Shown: positions 1 through 7,584, counted from the stretch's first letter. The stretch: DNA of 12,780 bases from CAYPSN01 sp041907025 (GCA_041907025.1 JAYRIB010000031.1:1-12780); one strand, 5' to 3'. Notes: generated from the sequence alone by a model not told the origin. Program-made: numbers and translations.

Positions 1-708
1 CTTCTGGGGGCCTTTGTAGGGGCCTTGCTCTTCTGTCACCACACCATCCTGTATGAAAAGGCGGTAATCGCTAAGTGGCAGGTAGTCCATATTATGGGTG
101 ACTAAGATAATGGTGCTTCCGAAGTCAGTGCGGAATGACTGTACCAGTTCCATAATCTTGTCACCGTTCTTGGAATCAAGATTACCTGTCGGCTCATCGG
201 CGACTAAGAGCATAGGGCTAATGATTGAAGCGCGCGCCATCGATATGCGTTGCTGCTGACCACCCGAGAGCAGGTTTGGACGATAATCACTGTACTCATC
301 TAGGCCCACGCGGCTAATACTCGCCTTCGCTTCTCCAATTGCTTCCTGATAGCTACGGCCAGTCAAATACAGCGGCAATGCCACATTCTCGAGCGCGCTC
401 AAGCTGTTTACCCAAAAGTTAGTCTGATACACCAAGCCCGTGGTACGAGCTCGAAAGGCGGCACGTTCGTCAGCATCAAGGGTATATAAGTGCACATCAT
501 CAACTACGACCGAACCACTGCTGGGGGGCTCGAGACCCGTTAAGACGTTCAGGAGCGTGGACTTACCAGAACCAGATGGACCATAAACAATGGTGAAACT
601 CCCTCGCCTAATGGTAAAGTTCACGTTTTTAAGTACCTCAACTGGTCCGTCCTCAAGCTGGAACTGCTTAGACACGTTCTCAAATTTTACTAAGATATCG
701 CTTGTCAT
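1..708 (-). CDS. ABC transporter ATP-binding protein (LolD/MacB/FtsE type), 3' end outside window
   Basis: This is the cytoplasmic ATPase of an ABC system, which would hydrolyse ATP to drive a membrane permease. Translating the minus strand gives 236 residues with no stop before the window edge. The core motifs are all present: Walker A GPSGSGKST at about residue 43, a Q-loop in GLVYQTNFW, signature LSGGQQQR at 147-154, Walker B MLLVADEP at 166-173, D-loop GNLDS, and switch His 205 in VTHN. The GNLDS and LSGGQQQR variants fit the LolD/MacB/FtsE subfamily, which pairs with MacB/FtsX-like permeases. That partner is probably just left of the window. I chose ATG 706-708 because AAAGGA lies 8 bases upstream. 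An in-frame ATG at 715-717 sits too close to that site. The gene begins 52 bases after the stop of the giant surface protein with no visible terminator between them, so read-through is possible. Substrate unknown. Confidence 0.93.
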   Translation of the reverse strand, partial: MTSDILVKFENVSKQFQLEDGPVEVLKNVNFTIRRGSFTIVYGPSGSGKSTLLNVLTGLEPPSSGSVVVDDVHLYTLDADERAAFRARTTGLVYQTNFWVNSLSALENVALPLYLTGRSYQEAIGEAKASISRVGLDEYSDYRPNLLSGGQQQRISMARASIISPMLLVADEPTGNLDSKNGDKIMELVQSFRTDFGSTIILVTHNMDYLPLSDYRLFIQDGVVTEEQGPYKGPQK

Positions 709-760
709 AGGTCGCATCCTTTTATCTTACCATAAGCACTATTCCGCCCGGCTTGCATCG

Positions 761-3700
761 CTACAGCGCCAGTCCAAATATCTTTTGTATGGCGCCGAAT
801 ATGACGCTAAAGATGTTGTCAGTACCCCGCCCTACTACCACTGACTGGCTCGCGCCAGAAGCAGTGTTGTCAGCTTTGTCAGCTGAGATCGGCTGCACGT
901 TGTACACACTCGAGGTCGCAAGGTCAGAAATAATCACTATGTGATCAGTTGTCAGGCGCGCATCCTGAGCCGTCTTGGTAGTAGCATTCGCGCCAGCCCC
1001 CACTCCATAACTAATCTGCGAGGTGGCTGGCTCGTCAGTCTTCCACGTCACGATAATCTGGCCACGTGCTTCAGCACCAGTGCCACGAATGCTGGCCTCG
1101 GTGTTAATCTCAAACACCCGCGGTGAGCGCGTATCGAGCGCGGTACGGAACTCTTGGGTCTCTGATACCGCAAGGTTACCCAGGCCATCACGCGTACGAG
1201 CTACCAAAGTATAGACTGTGTCGTCTTGTAAGCCGCGGATGATCATCTCGTGGCTCGTCACGGCCTCGCCCGTAATTGCCTCGATCTGCTTATCGCCCTT
1301 TGGTCCATATGCCAGCTCGGATGAGCCAGCCACATTGGTGTCCCAGGTCACTTTTTGGGTACTCGATGGCTCGCCTTCGATCGTCTGGAAGCGTAAGTTA
1401 GAAATACGTGGTCGAGCTATTGTCGTAAAGCTCGCAACACTTCCATCGTATTCATACCCCAAGCTATCGATTGCGCTGACGCGGTAGAAGTACCTCGTGC
1501 CATCATTCAGGTTAGGAAGCTCGACTGAATAGCTCGATGGGTCAGCCGACGTATTCACAGATGTAACTGCCCCAAAGGCGGTCGATGTTCCATAGTAGAT
1601 TTTCGTCCGAGCCGCACCTTGAGTGGTAAAGCGTATGCTTGCTCTGTCGAGATTAATGCTGCTCACGCTCACGTCACTTACGACCGGTGCTGGCGCTGTG
1701 GTAAACCGAAGCTCAGCCGACTGACCAGTATTACCGTCATCATCGCTCCATTTGGCCTTGTAATAATACGTCGTACCTGGACTGAGGCTGGATAGCTCTA
1801 TGCTATGCGCTGTCACTTGGGCTGATTGGTAGGCTTCGGCCGGGAAGTAATTGCCGCTACTCGTACCGTAGGCCACCTTGGTATCACTCACTCGGTCTGT
1901 GCCCCAGAATATGCGCGCGCTGCGGGTCGTAATTTCAGTTACCTGTGGTCCCGCGACCAGCACGGCTGGCTCGGTGTAGCGCCCAGTCGGCATCAGTGAG
2001 TCACTATTACTCTCTAGCCCACAGTTATTGGCATTATCACAAGCTGCAACCTTGTAGTAATAGGTAATCTGGTCCAGACCGGAGTCCACAAAGCTCGTAG
2101 CTGTCGTAGTACCAATGTCGGTGTAGGTAATGTCGTCAACCGAACGCAGAATCTTGTATTTACTCACACCCGAGCCTGGCAAGGTTGGTATGTCCCAGCT
2201 CAGTGCTAGCTTCCAGCTGCTAGTAGCCTTGTTAGAGGCATCGATCACCTCTAGGTTGCGCGGCGCGCCAGGGGCGCTGGTATTGGCTGTAAACGAGGTA
2301 CTCGCACGGTTAGCATAATCTATGTTGCCTGCTTCGTCCCGTGCTACAACATACATCGTATTAAGCCCTGGCTGCGTGGCATAGGCACCCGCACTGAGTG
2401 ACTCTACTCCAGCCCCGGCAAAGGTGCAATGCTGAGCGTCGGGCACAATGTTTACACTCCAACAGTAATTAGCGTTGCCGGCTTGGCCAACCAAGTCACT
2501 TGGCGGATCCCAGCTAAAGCTAAAGCTATTAGTCGCACTCGTCCCTGGGGTCGCGCTCAAGTTCTGCGGCGCCGATGGCGCTGTGCTATTAAAGGCATAG
2601 AAGGCCGGTGCACCAGCATCAAAATCAGTAGTAGGCTTATTGGTCATATTGCCAGCGTTATCAAAAATAGCTATTACAAACACGTTGCTACCATTGAAGT
2701 CCACTGCTGGGTTACCCGTTAAGTCCAACGTGTACTGGCCCGTCGTGGCGTCAATCGGCGTAAGCGCGCCAGGGTCGCTAAAAGCCTCTACGGTGTCAAT
2801 AGGACTCGCGCCATTTACCCCATACCAGTTATCAGTACCCGGGCTCCCTCCAAGACAGTAGCCAGTAAAGGCCAGGCCCGCCGACGCTACGCAGTAGCGT
2901 ATACCTGCCACGCCACTATGATTCCCCGCGCCACCACCGAAAGGGTTATTATCTACAGGAATACTACCTAATGGATCAACATTTGTTGGCCAAGTGAGCT
3001 GTACGGTTGGACCCTGAGCTGTGATGGCTGGCAGGCTGGCAACAAACAAGGCCGGAGGCATCGTATCAAGCTTAAACTCGTGTTGCACTGTCGCGCTGCT
3101 TACATTCCCTGCCCCATCAATGGTTCGGATGCGTAAGTAGTAATTATCATCTGCTGTCATGTCTTGCGCTATTAAGTTAGCTGAGTACCCAACCGACTCA
3201 AGGTCTAATGTTGTATTTGCTACAGCATAAGGACACGCACCGCCGGTGTCGAGTGGACTACTATCAGTAATGGTGCCCTTCGTAGTCAGCGGATCGGCTG
3301 TGTCATCAGTACCAAAGTAAATACAATAGCCCTGTACACCCGCGCCGCCTGTATCGGCCGCCCCGCTCCACTGATAGTATGGTTCCGTTACCGGTATACC
3401 TAAGCCGCGCTGGAGGCCTAAGTTAGTCCAGCCGCCATTTGGCACCACTATACCCCCGCTACCTCGCGACATAGTAATACTTGTAGGGTTAGTTGGGGCG
3501 CTCGCGTCAATCGCGGTAAAGTCGACGCCCACATCAGTAACCGCAAAGCCAGCTTCGGTGCTTGTTTGGGTCGACATAGCTATTTGGTACTGATAATAGC
3601 GCTTACCCTCTGGGCTTGAGCATGGATAATCGCTAGCCGGAATCTGTTGGCCATCTACCAGCCATGAGCAAGCGTCACCCGTTACGGCTCCCGACATATC

Positions 3701-5221
3701 TGCATTATCACTTCCCCACAAGCGGATCATTGGAGCAGGTGCTGCGCTCCCATCGTCTATATGTGTAAGGTGGACCGTACCATACTGCGTACCCGTATTC
3801 CCCGTGTCGAATATTGCCGATGTTAGCGTTGCTATCTTTCCGCCGTCCACAGGTGAGAATTCAACAATGCTACTTGTTTTGACTTGCTCGCCTGCACCGA
3901 TTTTGTACCTATATAAGTAAGGTACCTGAACCTGAGTGCCTGCGCCTGCGCCCACGAAGAAGAAAAACTTAAACGGCTGATCGGCCCCGTACTGCCTCAA
4001 GTCAGGGCTGTCAAATTGGGTCCAAGCTATACCGTCTGTGCTGTATTCTTGCACATTATAGACGCCTGAGTTATCAATACCAAATCGGTACCGCATTGTG
4101 CTAGCACCATAAGCCAAATCACTTAGAGGGCCTGGTAGAGACTCGAGTAGATTGCCATCTATTCTACTAGCGCCCTTCGCCTGATAACCGCTTGTTGAAG
4201 TATTACAGTAAAAGTCAAACCCGAACTGGTCATTTCCTGGATCTGCAAGTAGGTTAGAGCCGAAGTACCTCAGGCTGGCATTCATACTACAGTCATTTTG
4301 TGTACCAAATTGCTGAATTTGCGGCGAATATTCGTACACACTACCAGCAGCGGCGGCGGACCGATTCATGGTATCTCCCCTCAGCCAAATTGTTCCTGTA
4401 CCCGTACCATTCGATTCAATGTTTAAGTTACCACCACTAACGGTCATGGTACCGCCCGACTGGTCATCCCAGGTGGAAAGATTGAGGCTTCCCCCGGTAA
4501 AGTCCTCAAAAAAGTCGAACGTAGCCGCACCCGAGGCGGTCGAAGTTACGCCACTGTTTCCAAAGTACATATGGAGAGTATTCATGCCAGTACTCAGTGA
4601 GTCGACCCGCACCATCACCTCGGCTGTTACCCCATCAGTTTTAGAGATAATAAAGTACGGCGCTTCTGTCCCAGAGGCGTTCACAAAACGCAAATCGTCA
4701 AAGTCAGCCTGCATACCAGTCACGTAAGATACGTTTACTCGCACTTGATAACTAGTCACGTTCAGACTTGAGCGAATATAGATCTTCTTACGATAATCAA
4801 AGGATGTTCCGCAGTTGGTGGTATTACACCAGTCAGCAATAGTCGAGGCGCCCATACTGACCTGGCCTGAGGTAGCTGTATTTACATTAGTGGCAGCCGA
4901 ATACTGATTTGTGTTCGAGGTACCTACCCCGCCACTCCAGTCGGTTTGTGTGAGGGTGCTGAACGCCTTGGCCATGTTGCTTAAGCCCAGCGAGCCCACG
5001 ATCGCCACCAGAATAAACATCGCAAGCGCTAAGGCATGAAGCTTACTGTGGTGTTTTTTGCCATGCCAGCCAGCGTAGACCTTGCTCTTACGCACCAGAT
5101 GCTCGTGTGGCCTTACTAGCGTGTGGTGGTGTGCAATGCGAATAGCCTGCGCGCCCTTCTTTGGTGCGGACACTATCAGGAGGCGTATCTTATGGTGAAT
5201 TTGTTTTTTTGGTTTATCCAT
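761..5221 (-). CDS. Giant membrane-anchored surface protein with DUF2341, LamG-like and fibronectin type III-like repeats
   Basis: This is a predicted exported cell-surface protein of 1486 residues, probably for adhesion or contact with other cells; that function is inference. The first 60 residues are strongly basic and His-rich. A hydrophobic segment follows at about 61-82, then AKA at 84-86, which could be a signal-peptidase site or simply the end of an anchor. Residues ~130-240 match the DUF2341 pattern (FDYRKKIYI start, LRF, YFGN). Residues ~240-445 look like a concanavalin/LamG-type sandwich (FFEDF, LSTWDD). Residues ~575-880 hold irregular Ig-like units with the recurrent D(G/N)AGN motif. 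Residues ~890-1465 contain about six FN3-like modules with the (T/S)YYYK and FTT strand signatures. The C terminus is a short hydrophobic helix (IFSVIFGAIQKIFGLAL). No catalytic motif was recognised. No strong Shine-Dalgarno precedes the ATG. The neighbouring ABC ATPase may or may not be related functionally. Confidence 0.9.
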   Translation of the reverse strand: MDKPKKQIHHKIRLLIVSAPKKGAQAIRIAHHHTLVRPHEHLVRKSKVYAGWHGKKHHSKLHALALAMFILVAIVGSLGLSNMAKAFSTLTQTDWSGGVGTSNTNQYSAATNVNTATSGQVSMGASTIADWCNTTNCGTSFDYRKKIYIRSSLNVTSYQVRVNVSYVTGMQADFDDLRFVNASGTEAPYFIISKTDGVTAEVMVRVDSLSTGMNTLHMYFGNSGVTSTASGAATFDFFEDFTGGSLNLSTWDDQSGGTMTVSGGNLNIESNGTGTGTIWLRGDTMNRSAAAAGSVYEYSPQIQQFGTQNDCSMNASLRYFGSNLLADPGNDQFGFDFYCNTSTSGYQAKGASRIDGNLLESLPGPLSDLAYGASTMRYRFGIDNSGVYNVQEYSTDGIAWTQFDSPDLRQYGADQPFKFFFFVGAGAGTQVQVPYLYRYKIGAGEQVKTSSIVEFSPVDGGKIATLTSAIFDTGNTGTQYGTVHLTHIDDGSAAPAPMIRLWGSDNADMSGAVTGDACSWLVDGQQIPASDYPCSSPEGKRYYQYQIAMSTQTSTEAGFAVTDVGVDFTAIDASAPTNPTSITMSRGSGGIVVPNGGWTNLGLQRGLGIPVTEPYYQWSGAADTGGAGVQGYCIYFGTDDTADPLTTKGTITDSSPLDTGGACPYAVANTTLDLESVGYSANLIAQDMTADDNYYLRIRTIDGAGNVSSATVQHEFKLDTMPPALFVASLPAITAQGPTVQLTWPTNVDPLGSIPVDNNPFGGGAGNHSGVAGIRYCVASAGLAFTGYCLGGSPGTDNWYGVNGASPIDTVEAFSDPGALTPIDATTGQYTLDLTGNPAVDFNGSNVFVIAIFDNAGNMTNKPTTDFDAGAPAFYAFNSTAPSAPQNLSATPGTSATNSFSFSWDPPSDLVGQAGNANYCWSVNIVPDAQHCTFAGAGVESLSAGAYATQPGLNTMYVVARDEAGNIDYANRASTSFTANTSAPGAPRNLEVIDASNKATSSWKLALSWDIPTLPGSGVSKYKILRSVDDITYTDIGTTTATSFVDSGLDQITYYYKVAACDNANNCGLESNSDSLMPTGRYTEPAVLVAGPQVTEITTRSARIFWGTDRVSDTKVAYGTSSGNYFPAEAYQSAQVTAHSIELSSLSPGTTYYYKAKWSDDDGNTGQSAELRFTTAPAPVVSDVSVSSINLDRASIRFTTQGAARTKIYYGTSTAFGAVTSVNTSADPSSYSVELPNLNDGTRYFYRVSAIDSLGYEYDGSVASFTTIARPRISNLRFQTIEGEPSSTQKVTWDTNVAGSSELAYGPKGDKQIEAITGEAVTSHEMIIRGLQDDTVYTLVARTRDGLGNLAVSETQEFRTALDTRSPRVFEINTEASIRGTGAEARGQIIVTWKTDEPATSQISYGVGAGANATTKTAQDARLTTDHIVIISDLATSSVYNVQPISADKADNTASGASQSVVVGRGTDNIFSVIFGAIQKIFGLAL

Positions 5222-5239
5222 ATATGGCTTTTGGGTGGT

Positions 5240-5284
5240 GCTTAAGGTTTGTCCCCCTTAGAATCTCAGAGCCTAACCTTAAGC
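5240..5284. repeat. 10-bp perfect inverted repeat in the leader of the surface-protein gene
   Basis: GCTTAAGGTT at 5240-5249 is the exact reverse complement of AACCTTAAGC at 5275-5284, with a 25-base loop. With the promoter proposed at 5301-5329, this would form a hairpin near the 5' end of the surface-protein mRNA, about 20 bases ahead of the start codon. It could be an RNA-stability or translation-control stem, or an operator. No T-run follows it, so it is not a simple terminator. Confidence 0.5.
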
Positions 5285-5300
5285 GTTATTGTATGAGCTC

Positions 5301-5329
5301 ATTATAACCATAAGCTTGTGCCTACGCAA
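5301..5329 (-). promoter_or_regulatory. Putative sigma-70-type promoter for the surface-protein gene
   Basis: On the minus strand a perfect TATAAT lies at 5306-5301. A weak -35, TTGCGT, lies at 5329-5324, 17 bases upstream. Transcription would start near 5294, leaving a leader of about 73 bases that contains the inverted repeat at 5240-5284. The perfect -10 and its position in a divergent intergenic region support the call. The -35 is poor. Confidence 0.5.
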
Positions 5330-5373
5330 CCATAGTTTGAAACAGTTTTTTGTGCACTTTTCCCCATTTGCTT

Positions 5374-5419
5374 TTGGTTATCCACTTGTTCTTTTTATAG
5401 TTATATGACAACATATAGT
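5374..5419 (+). promoter_or_regulatory. Putative promoter and operator-like palindrome of the NrdR-type gene
   Basis: TTGGTT (5374-5379) and TATAGT (5396-5401), 16 bases apart, form a weak promoter candidate. It would start transcription only about 10-15 bases before the ATG. No Shine-Dalgarno is visible, so initiation may be near-leaderless. TATATG (5402-5407) and CATATA (5412-5417) form a perfect 6-bp inverted repeat around a 4-base spacer. The sequence only partly resembles the AT-rich NrdR box, so autoregulation is a suggestion. Confidence 0.35.
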
Positions 5420-5420
5420 C

Positions 5421-5855
5421 ATGTTATGCCCATTCTGCCAACATGACAAAACAGAGGTGTTCAATAGCCGCACCACGGCCAGGAGCACCCAAGTATGGCG
5501 CCGACGGCGCTGCAAACGTTGCCAAAACGCCTTTACCACCTATGAGGCTTACGACCTGGGTTTCTTAGACGTACGCCAGCGCGACGCCTCTACCCTCTCC
5601 TATAGCCGAGCCCGGCTGTTTAGCAGTATCTACCTGGCTTTTGTTGGCAGTGAGCTTGGTAGCGACCAAAACGTCGACAATGTTACTGCCACCATCGAGC
5701 ACAAGCTCCAGGCTACGCAAAAGCCCCTCCTTCACCGCGATGAGATCATCGCTATTGTAGTAGCCAGCATCCGCCCACTCAGCATCACGGCCACCATGCG
5801 CTACCTGGCTGATCATCCACCATCGGGCACCAAAAACCCCTCCTCACTCCTGTAG
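5421..5855 (+). CDS. nrdR: NrdR-type transcriptional regulator (zinc ribbon plus divergent ATP-cone)
   Basis: NrdR proteins repress ribonucleotide reductase genes in response to ATP/dATP bound by an ATP-cone. This 144-residue protein begins with the classic N-terminal zinc ribbon: CPFC at residues 3-6, RRRRCKRC at 27-34, then an F-TYE motif at 38-42. The four ligands Cys3, Cys6, Cys31 and Cys34 are all present. The remainder (~50-135) aligns in layout with an ATP-cone (start VRQRD, then a basic helix, then MRYLADHP where typical NrdR has VAYVRFASVYR). It is divergent, so nucleotide specificity cannot be assumed. Length is close to the usual ~150. The start ATG is fixed by the family N terminus, although no Shine-Dalgarno precedes it. 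It is transcribed divergently from the surface protein. No ribonucleotide reductase gene is in the window. Confidence 0.85.
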   Translation: MLCPFCQHDKTEVFNSRTTARSTQVWRRRRCKRCQNAFTTYEAYDLGFLDVRQRDASTLSYSRARLFSSIYLAFVGSELGSDQNVDNVTATIEHKLQATQKPLLHRDEIIAIVVASIRPLSITATMRYLADHPPSGTKNPSSLL

Positions 5856-5856
5856 A

Positions 5857-6345
5857 AGCTACACATAATTAGTGCTATAGTATGAATCTTATGTAGTAAT
5901 GCCTGTAGCTAATCCCGCGACATTCGCCTCGCAGGAAGTCTGGTTGTGAAGCATCAGAATGAGCTAACCACGAGAGTCATTGAGACTCGCAGTGGGAGGC
6001 GAATATCTGTATGATGAGTAATCCAGACACTCCTAGATCTGAGCCTCACGAAAGCAAGACCTTTCCGTCCTTTTGGGTCCTTCAAAAGGACATTTAAATG
6101 AAGAAGAATATTCTCTTCATCCATTACTACTTTTGAAGATACCAAAAGTAGTCAAAAGTATGTCTAACCACGGGTTCGCAAACAAGGATTCATCTCGTGC
6201 TTCAGTTTGCGAGCATTTGGCTACGGGACCCAATACGCTAAGTCCTCGCCAAAGCTGAAACTTCAGACTCGTTGATCCTGTTGCTCCAAGGTCGGAGTTA
6301 GCGGCAGACGGACATTGGCTTAGATAAAAGGTAATACTATAAACG
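5857..6345 (+). ncRNA. Candidate large structured RNA, family not recognised
   Basis: This gene-free stretch of about 490 bases contains a series of strong inverted repeats. They are 9 bp at 5922-5930/5996-6004, 5 bp at 5974-5978/5984-5988, 9 bp with a 7-base loop at 6067-6075/6083-6091, and 7 bp at 6098-6104/6114-6120. Further stems are 10 bp with a 7-base loop at 6126-6135/6143-6152, 8 bp at 6176-6183/6205-6212, and 6 bp at 6216-6221/6248-6253. The last encloses gggac/gtcct. The 9-mer CTAACCACG occurs twice (5964-5972 and 6164-6172). An extended -10 precedes it and a 13-bp hairpin (6346-6376) bounds it. Plus strand is inferred from that promoter. It lacks the conserved cores of RNase P RNA, tmRNA and SRP RNA. 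ORFs crossing it are short and lack ribosome-binding sites. Confidence 0.45.
5873..5881 (+). promoter_or_regulatory. Extended -10 element ahead of the structured RNA region
   Basis: TGCTATAGT at 5873-5881 is an extended -10 (TGn plus TATAGT). No convincing -35 lies 16-18 bases upstream. It falls 18 bases after the nrdR stop and would start a transcript near 5888, running into the hairpin-rich stretch. It supports, but does not prove, an independent RNA there. Confidence 0.4.
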
Positions 6346-6376
6346 CGAAGAGGACCCCTGCAAGGGGTCCTCTTCG
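6346..6376 (-). terminator. Strong 13-bp hairpin after rplY, probable transcription terminator
   Basis: CGAAGAGGACCCC (6346-6358) pairs perfectly with GGGGTCCTCTTCG (6364-6376) around a 5-base loop, 23 bases beyond the rplY stop. The T-tract is poor on both strands (CGCGTTTATAG on minus, none on plus). It may therefore be a weak or processing-type terminator, or serve both converging transcripts. Confidence 0.6.
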
Positions 6377-6398
6377 GAGTAAACAAGTAATCTTGAGA

Positions 6399-7079
6399 CT
6401 AAGCCTCTTTGGCTTCACCTTCCGGCTTATCACCCTCAGCTCCTTCGGCAGCCTCCTCGCCCTCTTCGGCTGGAACAGCGTCACCAACTTCTTGATCAAG
6501 CTCTTCGAGCTCTTCTTCGCTGCGAGGCGCTTCAACCTTAGCAACCAGCTCTTCGGCGTCGGTTAGTACTTCTACACCAGCTGGGATAGTTAGATCAGCC
6601 ACAGTAATGGTCTTCTCGAAGTCATCCAGCACAGCAATGTCGACTTCGATACTTGCTGGCAATTTACCTGGCAAACACTCGATCTCGAGCTCATCGATGG
6701 CCGTGAGCAAGCTACCACCATCCTGGAATACAGCCGTAGACTCGCCAGTAAAGTGCAGGGGCACAGAAGTCTTAACTGCCTCATCCATCTTAACCGTGTA
6801 GAGATCAGCGTGGATTGGATACTCGCTGTGGAGGTGGTTCTGAACGTCCTGAACCAGCACGTTCTTAACTCCTTCACCCTCAACTGAAACCTCGAGGATC
6901 GTACTCTGGCCGGCTCGAGCGTAGAGTTTGCCGAACTCGGCGGCATCTAGAGTAATTGCCATAGCATCGGAGCCCTGGCCATATATTACGGCCGGAATCT
7001 TGCCTTCATTGCGCAACTGAGCTGCTTTCGTAGCCGTTACGTCACGTTTTTGTGCCACTAAGGCAATGGAATCTGTCAT
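6399..7079 (-). CDS. rplY: 50S ribosomal protein L25 (general stress protein CTC family)
   Basis: L25/CTC proteins bind 5S rRNA in the large ribosomal subunit. The 226-residue product has the N-terminal L25 fold (~1-95) with the hallmark KRDVTATKAAQLRNEGKIPA stretch followed by VIYG. A C-terminal TL5/CTC beta domain lies at ~100-185 (SVPLHFTGES, LEIECLPGKLPASIEVD). A very acidic Glu/Ala/Gly tail (~187-226) ends the protein. This two-domain plus acidic-tail layout is the longer CTC form rather than the short E. coli L25. Start ATG 7077-7079 has AAAAGGA about 7 bases upstream, and that site overlaps the stop of the preceding gene. The 12-base gap therefore suggests translational coupling with the zinc-ribbon gene and one shared promoter at 7515-7543. 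Confidence 0.96.
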   Translation of the reverse strand: MTDSIALVAQKRDVTATKAAQLRNEGKIPAVIYGQGSDAMAITLDAAEFGKLYARAGQSTILEVSVEGEGVKNVLVQDVQNHLHSEYPIHADLYTVKMDEAVKTSVPLHFTGESTAVFQDGGSLLTAIDELEIECLPGKLPASIEVDIAVLDDFEKTITVADLTIPAGVEVLTDAEELVAKVEAPRSEEELEELDQEVGDAVPAEEGEEAAEGAEGDKPEGEAKEA

Positions 7080-7091
7080 TGGTATATCCTT

Positions 7092-7490
7092 TTACTTACT
7101 TCGTTTACGAACGGGAGCGCTATTCTGAGCCAAGCTGCCCTTATAAGAGCTCAAAAACAAGTGAAAATCTGCAATTTCTGATGACGATATCGGTGCCATG
7201 CGGCCAAACCGAGCCTTTTCGCCCGCTTTCAGGTCAGTTGGAGCTGCCTTAGGACGCCGTTTGGTGGTACGCGGCGCAGGAGTCGCTCCAGTTATCTGTC
7301 CGCCTTCAGACAAGAAAACCGTTGCCAGCACAGGCAATGAGCACTCACGACAACTCAGCTGCATGAAGCAGTGATCGTCTACTTTACCCAAGAATTTAAT
7401 ATCGTTGAGTCGATAACCACCGCCACAGGAAGGACATTTGTAGAAAACCTGGAGGTTTTTCATCAGCTCTTGCAGATTTTTGCTTGTCAA
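7092..7490 (-). CDS. Small zinc-ribbon protein of unknown function, first gene of the L25 operon
   Basis: I do not recognise the family. The 132-residue protein has two CxxC pairs, Cys19-Pro-Ser-Cys22 and Cys47-Arg-Glu-Cys50, spaced as a rubredoxin-like or zinc-ribbon knuckle. A basic low-complexity linker follows (~69-95, with TTKRRPK), then a C-terminal helix containing SSSEIADFHLFLSSYKG (~102-118), and a basic tail. The start is TTG at 7488-7490. AGGGAG lies 7 bases upstream, whereas the first internal Met (residue 10) has no comparable site. It is followed after 12 bases by rplY and shares its promoter, so a role tied to ribosomes or nucleic acid is a guess from context only. Confidence 0.85.
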   Translation of the reverse strand: MTSKNLQELMKNLQVFYKCPSCGGGYRLNDIKFLGKVDDHCFMQLSCRECSLPVLATVFLSEGGQITGATPAPRTTKRRPKAAPTDLKAGEKARFGRMAPISSSEIADFHLFLSSYKGSLAQNSAPVRKRSK

Positions 7491-7514
7491 ATGCGTGCTC
7501 CCTCTTGGTAACTA

Positions 7515-7543
7515 GATTAGCATTCTTGAGCGGATTCGTCAAT
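7515..7543 (-). promoter_or_regulatory. Promoter of the zinc-ribbon/rplY operon
   Basis: On minus, TTGACG (7543-7538) is followed by a 17-base spacer and TAATCT (7520-7515), with an extended-10 TGC just before the -10. The start would be near 7508, leaving a leader of under 20 bases that holds the AGGGAG ribosome-binding site. Spacing and position fit well, although the -10 hexamer is imperfect. Confidence 0.6.
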
Positions 7544-7555
7544 CAGTAGAGACAC

Positions 7556-7584
7556 AAAAAGCCCCTAGGCCTTCGGCGCGGCTG
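7556..7584 (-). terminator. Rho-independent terminator at the end of the glycan operon
   Basis: On minus, AGCC (7584-7581) pairs with GGCT (7564-7561) around an inner GCCGAAGGC hairpin. A run of five T (7561-7557) follows immediately. The structure overlaps the last codons and stop of the sugar-phosphate transferase. The stem is imperfect, but the T-run and location are right. Confidence 0.55.

Noticed and set aside
761..5221. CRISPR or tandem DNA repeat within the surface-protein gene
   Set aside because: Repetition exists only at protein-fold level (FN3-like modules); no repeated DNA unit is visible.
5857..6345. RNase P RNA (rnpB), prompted by AGGAAGTC at 5933-5940 and CAGACGGAC...GGCTTA at 6305-6323
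   Set aside because: The near-universal GAGGAAAGUCC, GGUAAGAGC and ACAGAA cores are not intact on either strand, and P4 could only be formed with several wobble pairs.
5857..6345. tmRNA or SRP RNA
   Set aside because: No tRNA-like acceptor with T-arm and CCA, no tag reading frame, and no SRP GGAAGNAGC-type loop pair on either strand.
5954..6386. Short ORFs on both strands of the hairpin-rich region
   Set aside because: No ribosome-binding sites, unprotein-like composition, and the inverted repeats explain the open frames.
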